Source: UBA1926 sp002337215
GTDB taxonomy: Bacteria > Planctomycetota > Phycisphaerae > Phycisphaerales > UBA1924
Assembly (NCBI GenBank): GCA_963973795.1
Contig: CAXBAF010000017.1
Coordinates: forward strand, 1-64,000
Reading direction: 5' to 3'
Length of the DNA: 64,000 nt
The notes under the pieces are model-generated. The model saw only the letters and a program-made list of their open reading frames with translations, did no database searches and was not told the origin of the DNA. Positions 8,464 through 17,485 of this stretch are shown here, one piece after another. The position numbers and the translations under genes are program-made. How positions within the stretch are numbered: the first letter of the stretch is position 1; the number at the start of each line of letters is the position of its first letter.

Positions 8464-9039
8464 TCACTCGAAGCGGATGTAGGGCTCGATCGCCTCGGCC
8501 GTGCGCACGCCGATCCCCCGGACATCGGTCAGATGCGTCAGCGATCGGATCGGGCCCTCGTCGTCGCGGAAGGTGATGATGCGTTCGGCGAGAGTCGGGC
8601 CGATATTGGGCAGCAGCTCGAGCTCGTCCTTGGACGCGCGGTTGATGTCGAGCCGCTCGGTCAGCACGTCGCGAGCGCTCGGTTCTGGCGCTCGCGGTTC
8701 GGGCTCGGTTGGCCTGGTGACCACCGGAACGATCGGCTCGCGTGCTTCGCGGGCAACGCTCGGCGGACGGTCCTCGGCCCATCCCGGTTCCGAACGCTGA
8801 TCCCCGGCCTCTCGCTCGGCGCGCGGCACCGTTATCGCGGGATCGACCATTGCCTGTGGGACGTATCTCGATGCGGTCTGCGTGACCGATGGAAGGGGTG
8901 CGGGCGCGCGCCCGATGATCGACCAGAGCATGCCGACGACGGATGCGCCCCCGATGACGCCCGCGGCGGCCCACCGCGCAGGGGACGGGCCGCGCTTCGA
9001 TGGCTGGCCTTCGCTCGCCTTGGACGTCTCCCCGGTCAT
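8464..9039 (-). CDS. ComEA-like helix-hairpin-helix membrane protein
   Basis: 191 residues. A single transmembrane anchor (about 23-42) follows a short basic N-terminus. A Pro/Glu/Arg-rich linker (about 45-125) leads to a C-terminal double helix-hairpin-helix DNA-binding domain: LDINRASKDELELLPNIGPT, then LTHLTDVRGIGVRTAEAIEP. This is the ComEA layout, in which the protein tethers incoming DNA outside the cytoplasmic membrane during natural transformation. No ComEC or ComF is in the window. Proteins of this shape also occur outside competence, so transformation is only inferred. It lies 96 bp upstream of mfd in the same direction. Confidence 0.8.
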   Translation of the reverse strand: MTGETSKASEGQPSKRGPSPARWAAAGVIGGASVVGMLWSIIGRAPAPLPSVTQTASRYVPQAMVDPAITVPRAEREAGDQRSEPGWAEDRPPSVAREAREPIVPVVTRPTEPEPRAPEPSARDVLTERLDINRASKDELELLPNIGPTLAERIITFRDDEGPIRSLTHLTDVRGIGVRTAEAIEPYIRFE

Positions 9040-9107
9040 GAGAGCGATTGTAACAGTTTGTCAGGGGTTTTCAGCGGTCTCGTGTAGCCGAATTTCGGCA
9101 TGAGGAA

Positions 9108-10886
9108 TCAGCGGACAGGGCTGGTATCGGTGCCGACACGGGAGAGCCAGTCGGGCTCGGTGAGGCACGCGGGAGGCACGCCGTCGTGGACGGAGGCGCG
9201 GATCTCGGCGAGCCTGTCGGCGGCGGGCTTGGGCTCGCCCTTGGTCGAGATCAGCCCGCCTCGCGGCATCTCGGTGGGCTGGGGCATGTCGTACAGGTCC
9301 TGCCACGTGAACGACTGGATGAACGGCTTGGAGAGCGCGACCGACGAATAGGCGCCGAGCCAATCGGCCTGGTGCTCGGGCGACCAGGGCGCGCGCCACG
9401 TGCCCGGGTGGACATCGGCGAGTTCGGGGTCGCCCGCGGCCTCGGGCATCCCGGACGGCACGCCGACGGCGGTGAGGCTCAGCGGCTTGTCCACACCCGC
9501 GTAGCGATCGAGCAGGTTCGAGAACTCCATCAGATCGCGCACGGACTGGCCCTGGGCGGGCTGGCCCATCTTCACGCGGAGGCTGAAGCCGTCCACGGTG
9601 ATGCCCGCCTGGCTGACCATGTCCGCGTAGAGCATGGGGGGCAGCGACCGGCGGTTCTTGGTGTGGTACTCGCCCCAGGGATGGGTGATCTCAAGGATGA
9701 CCTGGGCCTGGGGGTGCAGCTTGCGGACGACCAGCACGCAGATGCGAGTCAGGTCCATCATCTCGTCGAAGGAGAAATGGAAGTTGTCGTTCGCGTGGAT
9801 GCCCCCCAGCACGACCCACCGCCCGATCGTGCGCCGGTACCGGGTGACGAGGTTCTTGAGGTGCTCGTAGACGAACTCGCGGAGCGTGTCGTAGTCGTTC
9901 TCCCAGACATACAGCCACTCGGGGATGCAGCGCTGGCGGAAGTCGATCACGGGGCCGGCGACGACCGGGAGCTTTGCCCTGCGCACCGCCCACTCGATCC
10001 ACTGATCGGTCCCGCGGAAGGCGTACTTGCCCTCCTCGGGCTCCATCTCGATCCACCGCATCGGGACCTGGAGGTAGTCGAGCGATTTGGTCGCGGCGGC
10101 CTGGGCGGCCTCGCCGAACGACGCGGGGCTCACCGAGCACCCGATCGCGGGGCGTGTGGGCAGCGCGACGCCGGGGCGATCGACCGCGAGCACCGGCGCT
10201 GTGGCGCGCTGCCGCGACGCGGGAGGGTGGGGCGAGCGATCGACCATGTCGTTGTAGATCGTCCCGTCCATCCGCGGGGTGAATTCGCGGCGGGCGGCCT
10301 CGAGCGCGAGCCGTTCGCCCGCCTCGACGCCCAGCCAGAGGCTGCGGACGGCGTGTCGGTGGGCCTCGGCGTTGAACCCGTAGGGCGCGGGGCCTTCGGC
10401 GTTCAGCCCCGAGTCGTGGCCGGCCTGGCCCTGGGCGACGAGCGCCTTGGTGAACGCGAGGCGTGATCGCTCGAAGAGCTTGGTGATCTCGTGGTCGGCG
10501 CCGAGGGCGGAGAGGCCCCAGTCCTCGAGCTTGTTGAGATAGAGCATCAGGCGGTGACGCGCGAGTTCGAGGCTGAGCAGGTAGGGACGGTCACGCTCGG
10601 GGAGCAGGCAGGTGCGGAGCGTGAGCTGGCCGAGCACGCCCGGCACGCCGACGCCGTCTTCCTCGCTCCGGGTGGAAAGGCCCAGTTCCTCGACGGTCTG
10701 CTGGTCGAGCCCGACCTGGATGCCCAGGGCCCCGGATTCGGAGGTGGGCTTGGTGCAGTGGATGACGCCGTTCTCGAACCGGATCTCGCCGGAGACCGGG
10801 ACGCTCTCGGGGCCGAGGATGTGCGCATGGCGGAGCACGCGGTCCGCCTGCGGCTTGTCACCCTCGAAAACCAGAAAGCTGAGCAT
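9108..10886 (-). CDS. GH10-like (xylanase-fold) protein, probably catalytically inactive
   Basis: About 592 residues, no signal peptide. An N-terminal region (about 1-220) contains a beta-sandwich-like start (MLSFLVFEGDKPQADRVLRH) of a type I associate with planctomycete GH10 relatives. The C-terminal part (about 245-560) follows the GH10 barrel: MRWIEMEPEEGKYAF, then IDFRQRCIPEW, IGRWVVLGGIHANDNFHF and PLSLTAVGVPS, and a final Trp-rich segment. In true GH10 enzymes the fourth strand carries the acid/base glutamate in WDVVNE, and strand seven carries the nucleophile in ITELD. Here these read VVLGGIHAND (about 358-367) and LTAVGV (471-476), so neither glutamate is present. The start at 10886 is the first Met of the family N-terminus; a frame extension of 30 low-complexity residues is not used. 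Confidence 0.75.
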   Translation of the reverse strand: MLSFLVFEGDKPQADRVLRHAHILGPESVPVSGEIRFENGVIHCTKPTSESGALGIQVGLDQQTVEELGLSTRSEEDGVGVPGVLGQLTLRTCLLPERDRPYLLSLELARHRLMLYLNKLEDWGLSALGADHEITKLFERSRLAFTKALVAQGQAGHDSGLNAEGPAPYGFNAEAHRHAVRSLWLGVEAGERLALEAARREFTPRMDGTIYNDMVDRSPHPPASRQRATAPVLAVDRPGVALPTRPAIGCSVSPASFGEAAQAAATKSLDYLQVPMRWIEMEPEEGKYAFRGTDQWIEWAVRRAKLPVVAGPVIDFRQRCIPEWLYVWENDYDTLREFVYEHLKNLVTRYRRTIGRWVVLGGIHANDNFHFSFDEMMDLTRICVLVVRKLHPQAQVILEITHPWGEYHTKNRRSLPPMLYADMVSQAGITVDGFSLRVKMGQPAQGQSVRDLMEFSNLLDRYAGVDKPLSLTAVGVPSGMPEAAGDPELADVHPGTWRAPWSPEHQADWLGAYSSVALSKPFIQSFTWQDLYDMPQPTEMPRGGLISTKGEPKPAADRLAEIRASVHDGVPPACLTEPDWLSRVGTDTSPVR

Positions 10887-10935
10887 GTGGGCGTGGGTCC
10901 TGTCTGTTGGGCTTGTCTTGGGGCTTGCCTGCCCA

Positions 10936-10963
10936 GTCGGTGGGGCCCGGTCGGTGGGGCCCG
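10936..10963. repeat. 14-bp tandem duplication
   Basis: GTCGGTGGGGCCCG occurs twice in tandem just upstream of the GH10-like gene, in the spacer before purC. The 325-bp spacer 10887-11211 otherwise holds only GC-rich sequence with the opposed promoters of the two genes. I see no additional gene in it. Confidence 0.6.
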
Positions 10964-11211
10964 GTTCTTCGGGCACGCCCCGGGCGGCTGATTGATCGGC
11001 AGAAGGCGTTCGAGGTTTCGCGACGCCCGGTCCGACGGGTTCTCACTCGGTGAGATGATAGCGGGGACGCCCCTCCGTGAACGCGACCCGGGACAGCGAG
11101 TCGGCGCGTGTTCCGGGCCGATCGTCGGGCCGACGCCCGGGGGGTGCGGGACGAACGCGGGACGGGCCGGTTCCGGGTGTGTGCCGTGCGGGGCCGCGGT
11201 AGGATGCGGTC

Positions 11212-12159
11212 ATGAGCGCAGACCATGCCAGCGCCCCGGCGATGTTTGAATCGGACCTGAGCCTGCCCGGCCGTCGCCGCGGGAAGGTCCGCGAGGTGTA
11301 CCGCATCCCGGGCGAGGCGAGGATCGCGATCGTCGCGAGCGATCGGATCAGCGCGTTCGACGTCGTGATGCCGACGGCGATCCCCGGGAAGGGGTCGCTG
11401 CTGACCGAGATCGCGGCGTTCTGGCTCCGGTTTGTCGATGAACGGAACATCTGCAAGACGCACCTCATCTCCAGCGACGCGGCGGACCTGCCACGGGATT
11501 GCGGGGGGGAATCGGTCGCGGGCCGGGTGACGATCGGCCGGCTGTGCCGGGTGCTGCCCGTCGAGTTTGTGGTCCGCGGGTATCTCGAGGGAACGGGCTG
11601 GGTGGACTACCAACAGACGGGGTCGGTGTGCGGGGTGCGGCTTCCCGATGGTCTGCGGCAGTGCGACCGGCTCCCCGAACCGATCTTCACCCCGGCAACC
11701 AAGGCCGACGAGGGGCACGACGAGAACATCGACGCGGATGAAGCGGCGCGGGTCGCCGACGCGATCGCGGGCGAGGGCACGACCGCTCGGCTCGCGGAGA
11801 CAGCGCTGGCGATCTACCGGCACGCGAGCGAGTTCGCCGCGGAGCGCGGGATCATCATCGCGGATACGAAGTTCGAGTTCGGCGTGCCGCTCGACGCGGC
11901 CGGGGAACCCACGGGCGAAGCACCGATCCTGATCGATGAGGCGCTGACGCCCGACAGCAGCCGGTTCTGGCCTGCGGACCGGTACGAGCCGGGGCACGCG
12001 CAGCCCAGCTACGACAAGCAGTTCGTGCGCGAGTATCTGCTGGGGCTCGTCGCGAGCGGCGCGTGGGACAAAACCCCGCCCGGCCCCGAGTTGCCCGATG
12101 AGATCGTCGCTGGGACGCTGAGTCGGTACCGCGAGGTTCGGGACCGGCTGATCGGCTGA
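11212..12159 (+). CDS. purC: SAICAR synthetase (purine biosynthesis)
   Basis: 315 residues. It ligates aspartate to CAIR in de novo purine synthesis, using ATP. Recognisable family segments: GRRRGKVREVYRI near the N-terminus (nucleotide-binding), SDRISAFDVVMP, VEFVVRGYLEGTGW, IFTPATKADEGHDENI and IIADTKFEFGV, then IDEALTPDSSRFW with the catalytic/metal acidic residues. Length and order match the longer yeast-like PurC form (about 300) rather than the 240-residue E. coli form. It is transcribed alone, divergent from the GH10-like gene and convergent with the gene ending at 12195. Confidence 0.95.
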   Translation: MSADHASAPAMFESDLSLPGRRRGKVREVYRIPGEARIAIVASDRISAFDVVMPTAIPGKGSLLTEIAAFWLRFVDERNICKTHLISSDAADLPRDCGGESVAGRVTIGRLCRVLPVEFVVRGYLEGTGWVDYQQTGSVCGVRLPDGLRQCDRLPEPIFTPATKADEGHDENIDADEAARVADAIAGEGTTARLAETALAIYRHASEFAAERGIIIADTKFEFGVPLDAAGEPTGEAPILIDEALTPDSSRFWPADRYEPGHAQPSYDKQFVREYLLGLVASGAWDKTPPGPELPDEIVAGTLSRYREVRDRLIG

Positions 12160-12194
12160 TCGGTTCATCGGTTGATCGAGAGCGAACCGGGTGG

Positions 12195-14147
12195 TTACTT
12201 CTGGTTGATCGCGTCCACGTCTGCGGCCCGTCGCTGGCGTTCCTTCTCGGCGATCTTCGCGCGGAACTGATCCATGGCGGGCGGCTCTGGGAAGCGGTCG
12301 GCGAAGGTCTCGCCCTGCTCGACGTTCTCGCTGCTGAGCGCCTCGGCGAAGCGTTCGGCGAGCATGTCGTAGGCGTACCGCTTGAGGCTGTCGGGCGCGT
12401 AGGTGTAGGCGAGGGATGCTTCGTCGAAGGGGAGATTGTCGATCGTTCCGCCGAAGACGCCGCCCGCGACGAACTCAAAGTCGCGGTCCATCCACTCCAT
12501 GCGAGCGCCCGCGCCGTCGCTGGCGACGACGTCGTTGAGCTGGTTGTTCATGAAGTAGGCGTGGGCCTTGCGGGCGAAGTCGAACTGGCCCCGGAAGAGA
12601 TCGGTGTCACCGTTGATGAGCGCCTGGTAGGAGCCCTGGAGCGCGCCCATGACCTGGGCGCCCGCGATCTGGGGGCTGGTGAACCGGTCGTAGAGCGTCC
12701 GCTCGACGAACTCTTCGAGGGTGCCGAAGTCCTCGGGGTTGCCGAGTTCGGCGTGGTCGACGTTCTGGTTCTCCCAGGTGAGCAGGCGCTCGTACCAGCT
12801 CTCGGCCTTCGCCATCTCGCCGCGCCGGTAGAAGAACGCGATCGCGTCGGAGAGGAAGTTCTCGTAGCCCGTGCGGTAGTTGGTGCGGGGTCGCGACGGG
12901 TCCTCGTAGATGCCGCCGCGCTCGACGATCTCCTCGTAGAGGTCGCCGTAGGACTCGACGAAGTAGGGGTTGGGCATTCCCTGGAAATAGCCCTGCCCGC
13001 CGTTGAGGTAGGTCAGGTAGTTGAAGTAGAGATCGCCCGAGCGGTAGAGCGACTGGATCGCCTGCATGACCATGCGGTCGGTGTTGACGAAGTCGTAATT
13101 CTTGCGGGTGTTCTCGTCGAATCGGGTCAGCGTCCGCTCGACGCCCTGGGCGGCCCAGTAGAGCGCGTGTGAGCCCTCGTGCCGCCAGTCGAGGGGGCCG
13201 AACTTGCGGGTGTAGCGGACCATCTTCGCCGGGTCCATGTGGTACTCGCTGATGAGGACACGGCGGCGGACAAACGGGATGAGCTCGGCCCATTCGTCGG
13301 CGTAGCCCGGGTCCTCGAACAGGTCCTGGAAGGCGATGCTCTTCTCGCCGAACTCGCGCTCCGCGAGGGCCTTGCTGGGCGAGGCGGCGAGCAGCTTGTG
13401 CCTGGTCCAGCGGCGCAGAAGATTGTGATCGGGCTTCTCGTCCACGCGCTGGTCGAGCAGCGTCAGCAGGTTCTGCATGCTCGGCTTCTTCTCGAGCAGG
13501 GCATCAAGCGTCGGCGGCGCATCCGCGATGGGCGTGAGCCACTGGGCGTACTGCTCGATCACCGAGTCGCGGTCACGCGCCTCGGGATCGACGCGCGGGG
13601 GAACACCGACCACGACGGTCCATTCCGCGGCCCACTCGCGCTTATAGAAACGGTTGGCGTCGTCGGTGTACCCGCCGATCTTGTGAAGCAGGATCCAGGC
13701 GAGCTCCTTGTGGAGCATCAGGTCGTTGGGGTTCGCGGGGATCCCCTCGTCACGCAGCAGGCGGACACCCGAGAGCACCCACTGGTAGCGCTCCTCGGGG
13801 GTCTGGGTCTCGACGGAGATGTTGTACGCGAGGTTCCACGCGTGGAAGACCCAGACGCGCGGGAAGCGGGGCTGGAGCTTGGTGATCGTGCCCGCGAGCT
13901 CGATCGCTTCGTGGAAGAGCCCCTGCTCTTTCATGTCGTTGGCGCGCATCCAAAGCATGTTGACGAACAGCCCGCGGAAGGCCCCCATCGCGATGCCCAG
14001 GCTGACCTCAGGCGGATCGGAATCTTCGGCACGTTCGGTCTGTGTGATCTTGTGCCGGCCCGCGGACGCGGCGACCGCCGGGACCATGACCATCGAGCCC
14101 GCGAGGCTCGCGATGATGAGCAGGATGGAGATGATTCTCGCGTTCAT
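12195..14147 (-). CDS. Exported/anchored TPR-like protein of unknown function
   Basis: 650 residues. An N-terminal hydrophobic segment (4-26) is a signal peptide or anchor. The mature part is alpha-helical and rich in Trp, Tyr and Arg, with repeated helix pairs such as FHEAIELAGTITKLQPRFPR and GEMAKAESWYERLLTWE that resemble TPR units. The segment LGIAMGAFRGLFVNMLWMRA near the start may be a further membrane-associated helix. It is the last gene of a six-gene minus-strand run, 104 bp after an ABC permease and its ATPase. I infer a periplasmic or membrane-surface partner of that exporter. No enzyme motif is visible and I do not recognise a named family. Confidence 0.7.
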   Translation of the reverse strand: MNARIISILLIIASLAGSMVMVPAVAASAGRHKITQTERAEDSDPPEVSLGIAMGAFRGLFVNMLWMRANDMKEQGLFHEAIELAGTITKLQPRFPRVWVFHAWNLAYNISVETQTPEERYQWVLSGVRLLRDEGIPANPNDLMLHKELAWILLHKIGGYTDDANRFYKREWAAEWTVVVGVPPRVDPEARDRDSVIEQYAQWLTPIADAPPTLDALLEKKPSMQNLLTLLDQRVDEKPDHNLLRRWTRHKLLAASPSKALAEREFGEKSIAFQDLFEDPGYADEWAELIPFVRRRVLISEYHMDPAKMVRYTRKFGPLDWRHEGSHALYWAAQGVERTLTRFDENTRKNYDFVNTDRMVMQAIQSLYRSGDLYFNYLTYLNGGQGYFQGMPNPYFVESYGDLYEEIVERGGIYEDPSRPRTNYRTGYENFLSDAIAFFYRRGEMAKAESWYERLLTWENQNVDHAELGNPEDFGTLEEFVERTLYDRFTSPQIAGAQVMGALQGSYQALINGDTDLFRGQFDFARKAHAYFMNNQLNDVVASDGAGARMEWMDRDFEFVAGGVFGGTIDNLPFDEASLAYTYAPDSLKRYAYDMLAERFAEALSSENVEQGETFADRFPEPPAMDQFRAKIAEKERQRRAADVDAINQK

Positions 14148-14251
14148 CGGCGGTCCGTTCTTGCTTCGGCCTGTGCTGTCCTACGCCCCGCTGGGGGGTC
14201 TTGTTCGGTTCGCTCGGCTTCCCGAGCCGCCCGAGGAACCGACCCTTCGAA

Positions 14252-16186
14252 TCAGTTCCCCGAATAGATCGCCAGCTCCCGGCGCTTGAAGACCTGGATC
14301 GCCGCGATGTAGAGGATCCCGGTGAGCGTGAGCAGAACTCCCGTTCCGCCTGCGACGCTCGACCACGGCATGAGCTGGCCCTGCACGAGCCGACGGACGG
14401 GCCTGAGATCGCTGTAGATCTTGAAGATCAGGCCCGCCCAGTTGGTGATGTTGGCCGTGATGACCTTGTACCAGATCGCGTTGCCCTGCCGGTCGACCGT
14501 TGAATAGGTGTCGACGGCGGTGAGCAGGAAGCCCGACATCTCGGCGAGCAGGAAGACGCCGAACCCGATGAGGCACGCGACCGGGAAGCTGAGGAAGGTC
14601 GATGCGAAGACGCCGACCATCGCGAGGAACGCGAGCTTGACCCAGAGCACGAGCATGACCCGCGCGAAGTTGGCACGGTAGCTCCCCGATTTGTACGAGA
14701 TCTCGAGCCCATTCTCGGGGATCGTGGTGGCCGACGGATTGGGGATCACGCCCACGCCGTTCTGCGTCACCACGATCCGGCCGTTTGTGACCTCGATCTC
14801 AAGCACGCCGTCATCGCTGATCGCCTCGGTGGTCAGCGAGACGTTGTGGAAGAACCCGGGGCTCATGGTCTTGACCAGAGGCGACGGGTCGCGCGAGAGC
14901 GGGAGACGGAACGTCATGTTGTAGAAAACATCGGGCCGGTTGCCGCCCGCGTCGACACGCACGCGCATCGTCACCGGCGCGTCCTGCCGCTTGGCTTCCT
15001 GGAGCCCGGTGATGCGGTAGACCCGGCTCGCGCCCGGCGCGAGCGACCGGTAGGTCCGCAGGACGTCCTTGTGCAGGCTGGTCACCACCGCGGCGTACTC
15101 GGAGGGCGTGGATGCGAACGCGCGGTCGGTGAGCCGTTCGCTCTCGATGTACTGATCCACCCGTTCCTGGAAGACCTCGCTGCCCATCTCAAGGAAGTCC
15201 GGGATCTCGATCCCGACCGCTTCGCGGGCCGTCATCACCCGGCTCTCGAGGATGAACCGGTCCTCCGAGACCGCGGCATCGGCGGCGACGTACGCCTCCA
15301 CCTCGCCCACAGCGGGCTGGTTGCGCAGGTACTCGGCGAACAGGAAAATGCCCCCGGCGCTGACGAGCAGCAGCATCGCGTTGAGCGTGACGATGCCGAG
15401 CCACTTGCCGAGCAGATACTGCCACGCCGCGACGGGCTTGGTGACGGTCTGCCAGATGATCTTGTCGCGCTGCTCGGCCGTGATCGACGCGATCCCGAAC
15501 GCAAGCGTCAGGAACGCGAGCACCCAGAACACGCCCGTCGTCGAGTACTGGAAGAACGACTGCACGCGGTACCGCAGCGGCTGGTCGGCGTTGAGCAGGC
15601 TCGGGAGCACCGCGAGCCCGAGCATCAGCAGGATGATGAGCACGAGCGAGATCTTCATCCGCACGGCTTCGGTGAGCATGTTCCGCGCCACGCTCAGAAT
15701 GGGCCCGGAGCCCCCGAGCATAACCAGCGCGGCCTGCATCAGAGCCGTGAACGCGGCGCTGAGGATAATCACCCCGATCATGAGCCGGCCGTAGACCTCC
15801 GTGGGCTCGAACAACAGCATCGGGCCCGCAACGAGCACCGCGGCGATCGCGAGCGCGAGGTAGGTCATCCCGAGACCGAGCCAGATGACAATGACCGCGA
15901 CGGACGTGAGGATGAGCGCCCCGACACCGACGCTGAGCGTGATCGAGGATTCCTCGAGGATCCCGCGGACGAGGCCGAGGCGGGGGTCGTCGGCGCCCAG
16001 GCCCGAGGTCTGCTCGATCTGATTGAGCACCGCGGACGAGCCACCGAAGGTGCCGTTCTCGACACCGATGACAAACCACACGTACGCGGTTGCGACGAGC
16101 AGCAGGACCGCGACCGACGCGGCGATCTTGAACCACCGCGCCTTCTGGGTGCGATCGAGCCGACCGAGCAGGGAGCGGAGCTTCAT
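14252..16186 (-). CDS. ABC-2 type transporter permease
   Basis: 644 residues. Membrane helices lie at about 22-43, 84-105, 107-128, 136-160, 173-193, 213-234 and 258-280, with further helices near 510-560 and 610-635. Between the two blocks sits a large extracytoplasmic domain (about 285-505) with a beta-rich, jelly-roll-like composition. The segment IIWQTVTKPVAAWQYLLGKW is the cytoplasmic coupling region typical of ABC-2 permeases (v.sKPv.r..yllGK). Its start codon overlaps the stop of the ATPase gene by four bases (ATGA, 16183-16186), so the two are translationally coupled. The substrate is unknown. A related permease lies at 22956 on the other strand. Confidence 0.85.
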   Translation of the reverse strand: MKLRSLLGRLDRTQKARWFKIAASVAVLLLVATAYVWFVIGVENGTFGGSSAVLNQIEQTSGLGADDPRLGLVRGILEESSITLSVGVGALILTSVAVIVIWLGLGMTYLALAIAAVLVAGPMLLFEPTEVYGRLMIGVIILSAAFTALMQAALVMLGGSGPILSVARNMLTEAVRMKISLVLIILLMLGLAVLPSLLNADQPLRYRVQSFFQYSTTGVFWVLAFLTLAFGIASITAEQRDKIIWQTVTKPVAAWQYLLGKWLGIVTLNAMLLLVSAGGIFLFAEYLRNQPAVGEVEAYVAADAAVSEDRFILESRVMTAREAVGIEIPDFLEMGSEVFQERVDQYIESERLTDRAFASTPSEYAAVVTSLHKDVLRTYRSLAPGASRVYRITGLQEAKRQDAPVTMRVRVDAGGNRPDVFYNMTFRLPLSRDPSPLVKTMSPGFFHNVSLTTEAISDDGVLEIEVTNGRIVVTQNGVGVIPNPSATTIPENGLEISYKSGSYRANFARVMLVLWVKLAFLAMVGVFASTFLSFPVACLIGFGVFLLAEMSGFLLTAVDTYSTVDRQGNAIWYKVITANITNWAGLIFKIYSDLRPVRRLVQGQLMPWSSVAGGTGVLLTLTGILYIAAIQVFKRRELAIYSGN

Positions 16187-17463
16187 CGACTCGCGTCCTC
16201 CCCGCCCTTGCCTGAGCCGCCGTTCGCGCTGTCGTCGATCAGCGAACTGATCACATCATCATCAACGTGCTCCTGCGAGGGTGCGGCATCCGCGGCGGGC
16301 ATGGGGCGATCGCTCGGCGTCTCGGACCGGGCCGGACCGGGCTCATCATCGGCGAGCAGCGAACTGAGTACCTCGTCCGCCTCGCTCACCACGGCACCGT
16401 CGGACTCCTCGCCCTCGACCGCCGCGGGTCGGCTGGACACGTCGGTCGTCGGACCCTTTGCGTTGACCAATGAATCGATCAGGTCGTCCCCGCTCGGGCC
16501 CGCCTCCTCGGCGTCGGCACGCAGGAACGACGCCGTCGCGCCGCCGTGCAGCGCCCCGCTCGTCGCCGCCTGCTCGGCCCGGGCCTTCTCGACGATGCCC
16601 AGGAACAGCTCCTCGAGTTTCTGGTGCGGCTTGGTCACGCTGCGGATCGATTTCTCACCGCCCGAGCGCTCGCGGATGATCCGATCGATCTCAGCGACGG
16701 TCGCATCGTCGAGCTCATCGGTCGTGATGGAGGTCGTTTCCTTCTTGGTGAGCAGCTGCTCGCGTTCGCCCTCTTCGCGGATCCGCCCGCCGTAGAGAAT
16801 GACCATGCGGTCGACCACGTCCTCGACATCGGCGAGCAGGTGGCTCGAGAGCAGCACGCTCTTTCCCCGGCGACCCATCTCGACGATCAGGTCCTTGACC
16901 TGCCGCGTGCCGATCGGGTCGAGCCCCGTCGTCGGCTCATCGAGGATCAGGAAGTCGGGGTCGTTGATGAGCGCCTGGGCGATCCCGATGCGCCGCTGCA
17001 TGCCCTTGGAGTACTCGCGCACGGGACGGAACTGCGCGTGCGTCAGCCCCACCATCTCGAGAAGCTCGTCGATCCGGCTCTTGCGCGTCTTGCGGTCGAG
17101 CTCGAAGAGCTTGCCGTAGTAGTCGAGGGTCTCGCGAGCGTTCAGGAATCCGTAGAGATACGACTCCTCGGGGAGGTACCCGATCCGCCGCTTGATCGCG
17201 ACGTCGGTCGGGTCCTTGCCGAAGACGGCGACTCGGCCCTCGGTCGGCTTGAGCAGACCCAGCAGCATCTTGATCGTGGTGCTCTTGCCCGACCCGTTGG
17301 GGCCCAGGAGCCCGAAGATCTCGCGCGGTTCGATGTGGAAGGTCACGCGGTCGACCGCGCGCGCCCGCTGGCGCATCCAGAAGTCTTTGAAGACCTTTGT
17401 CAGCCCTTGGCACGCGACCACGGGCTGGGTCTTGCGATACTGGATGTTCTGCTCGACCACCAT
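16183..17463 (-). CDS. ABC transporter ATP-binding protein with acidic C-terminal tail
   Basis: About 426 residues, about 120 longer than the core ATPase. Motifs: Walker A GPNGSGKSTT, Q-loop region YLPEESYLYG, signature YSKGMQRRIGIAQAL (a variant of LSGGQ, as in ABC-2 exporters), Walker B FLILDEPTTGLDP and the switch His in LLSSHLL. The C-terminal tail (about 320-426) is acidic and disordered. It holds three copies of a short motif: DDLIDSLVNAK, DEVLSSLLADD and DDVISSLIDDS. The start at 17463 is preceded by GGAGG; the frame extends further upstream without family character. It couples to the permease gene by a four-base overlap and follows the SPFH genes by 22 bp. Confidence 0.92.
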   Translation of the reverse strand: MVVEQNIQYRKTQPVVACQGLTKVFKDFWMRQRARAVDRVTFHIEPREIFGLLGPNGSGKSTTIKMLLGLLKPTEGRVAVFGKDPTDVAIKRRIGYLPEESYLYGFLNARETLDYYGKLFELDRKTRKSRIDELLEMVGLTHAQFRPVREYSKGMQRRIGIAQALINDPDFLILDEPTTGLDPIGTRQVKDLIVEMGRRGKSVLLSSHLLADVEDVVDRMVILYGGRIREEGEREQLLTKKETTSITTDELDDATVAEIDRIIRERSGGEKSIRSVTKPHQKLEELFLGIVEKARAEQAATSGALHGGATASFLRADAEEAGPSGDDLIDSLVNAKGPTTDVSSRPAAVEGEESDGAVVSEADEVLSSLLADDEPGPARSETPSDRPMPAADAAPSQEHVDDDVISSLIDDSANGGSGKGGEDASR

Positions 17464-17485
17464 CGGGTCCTCCGCCGCACTCGGC

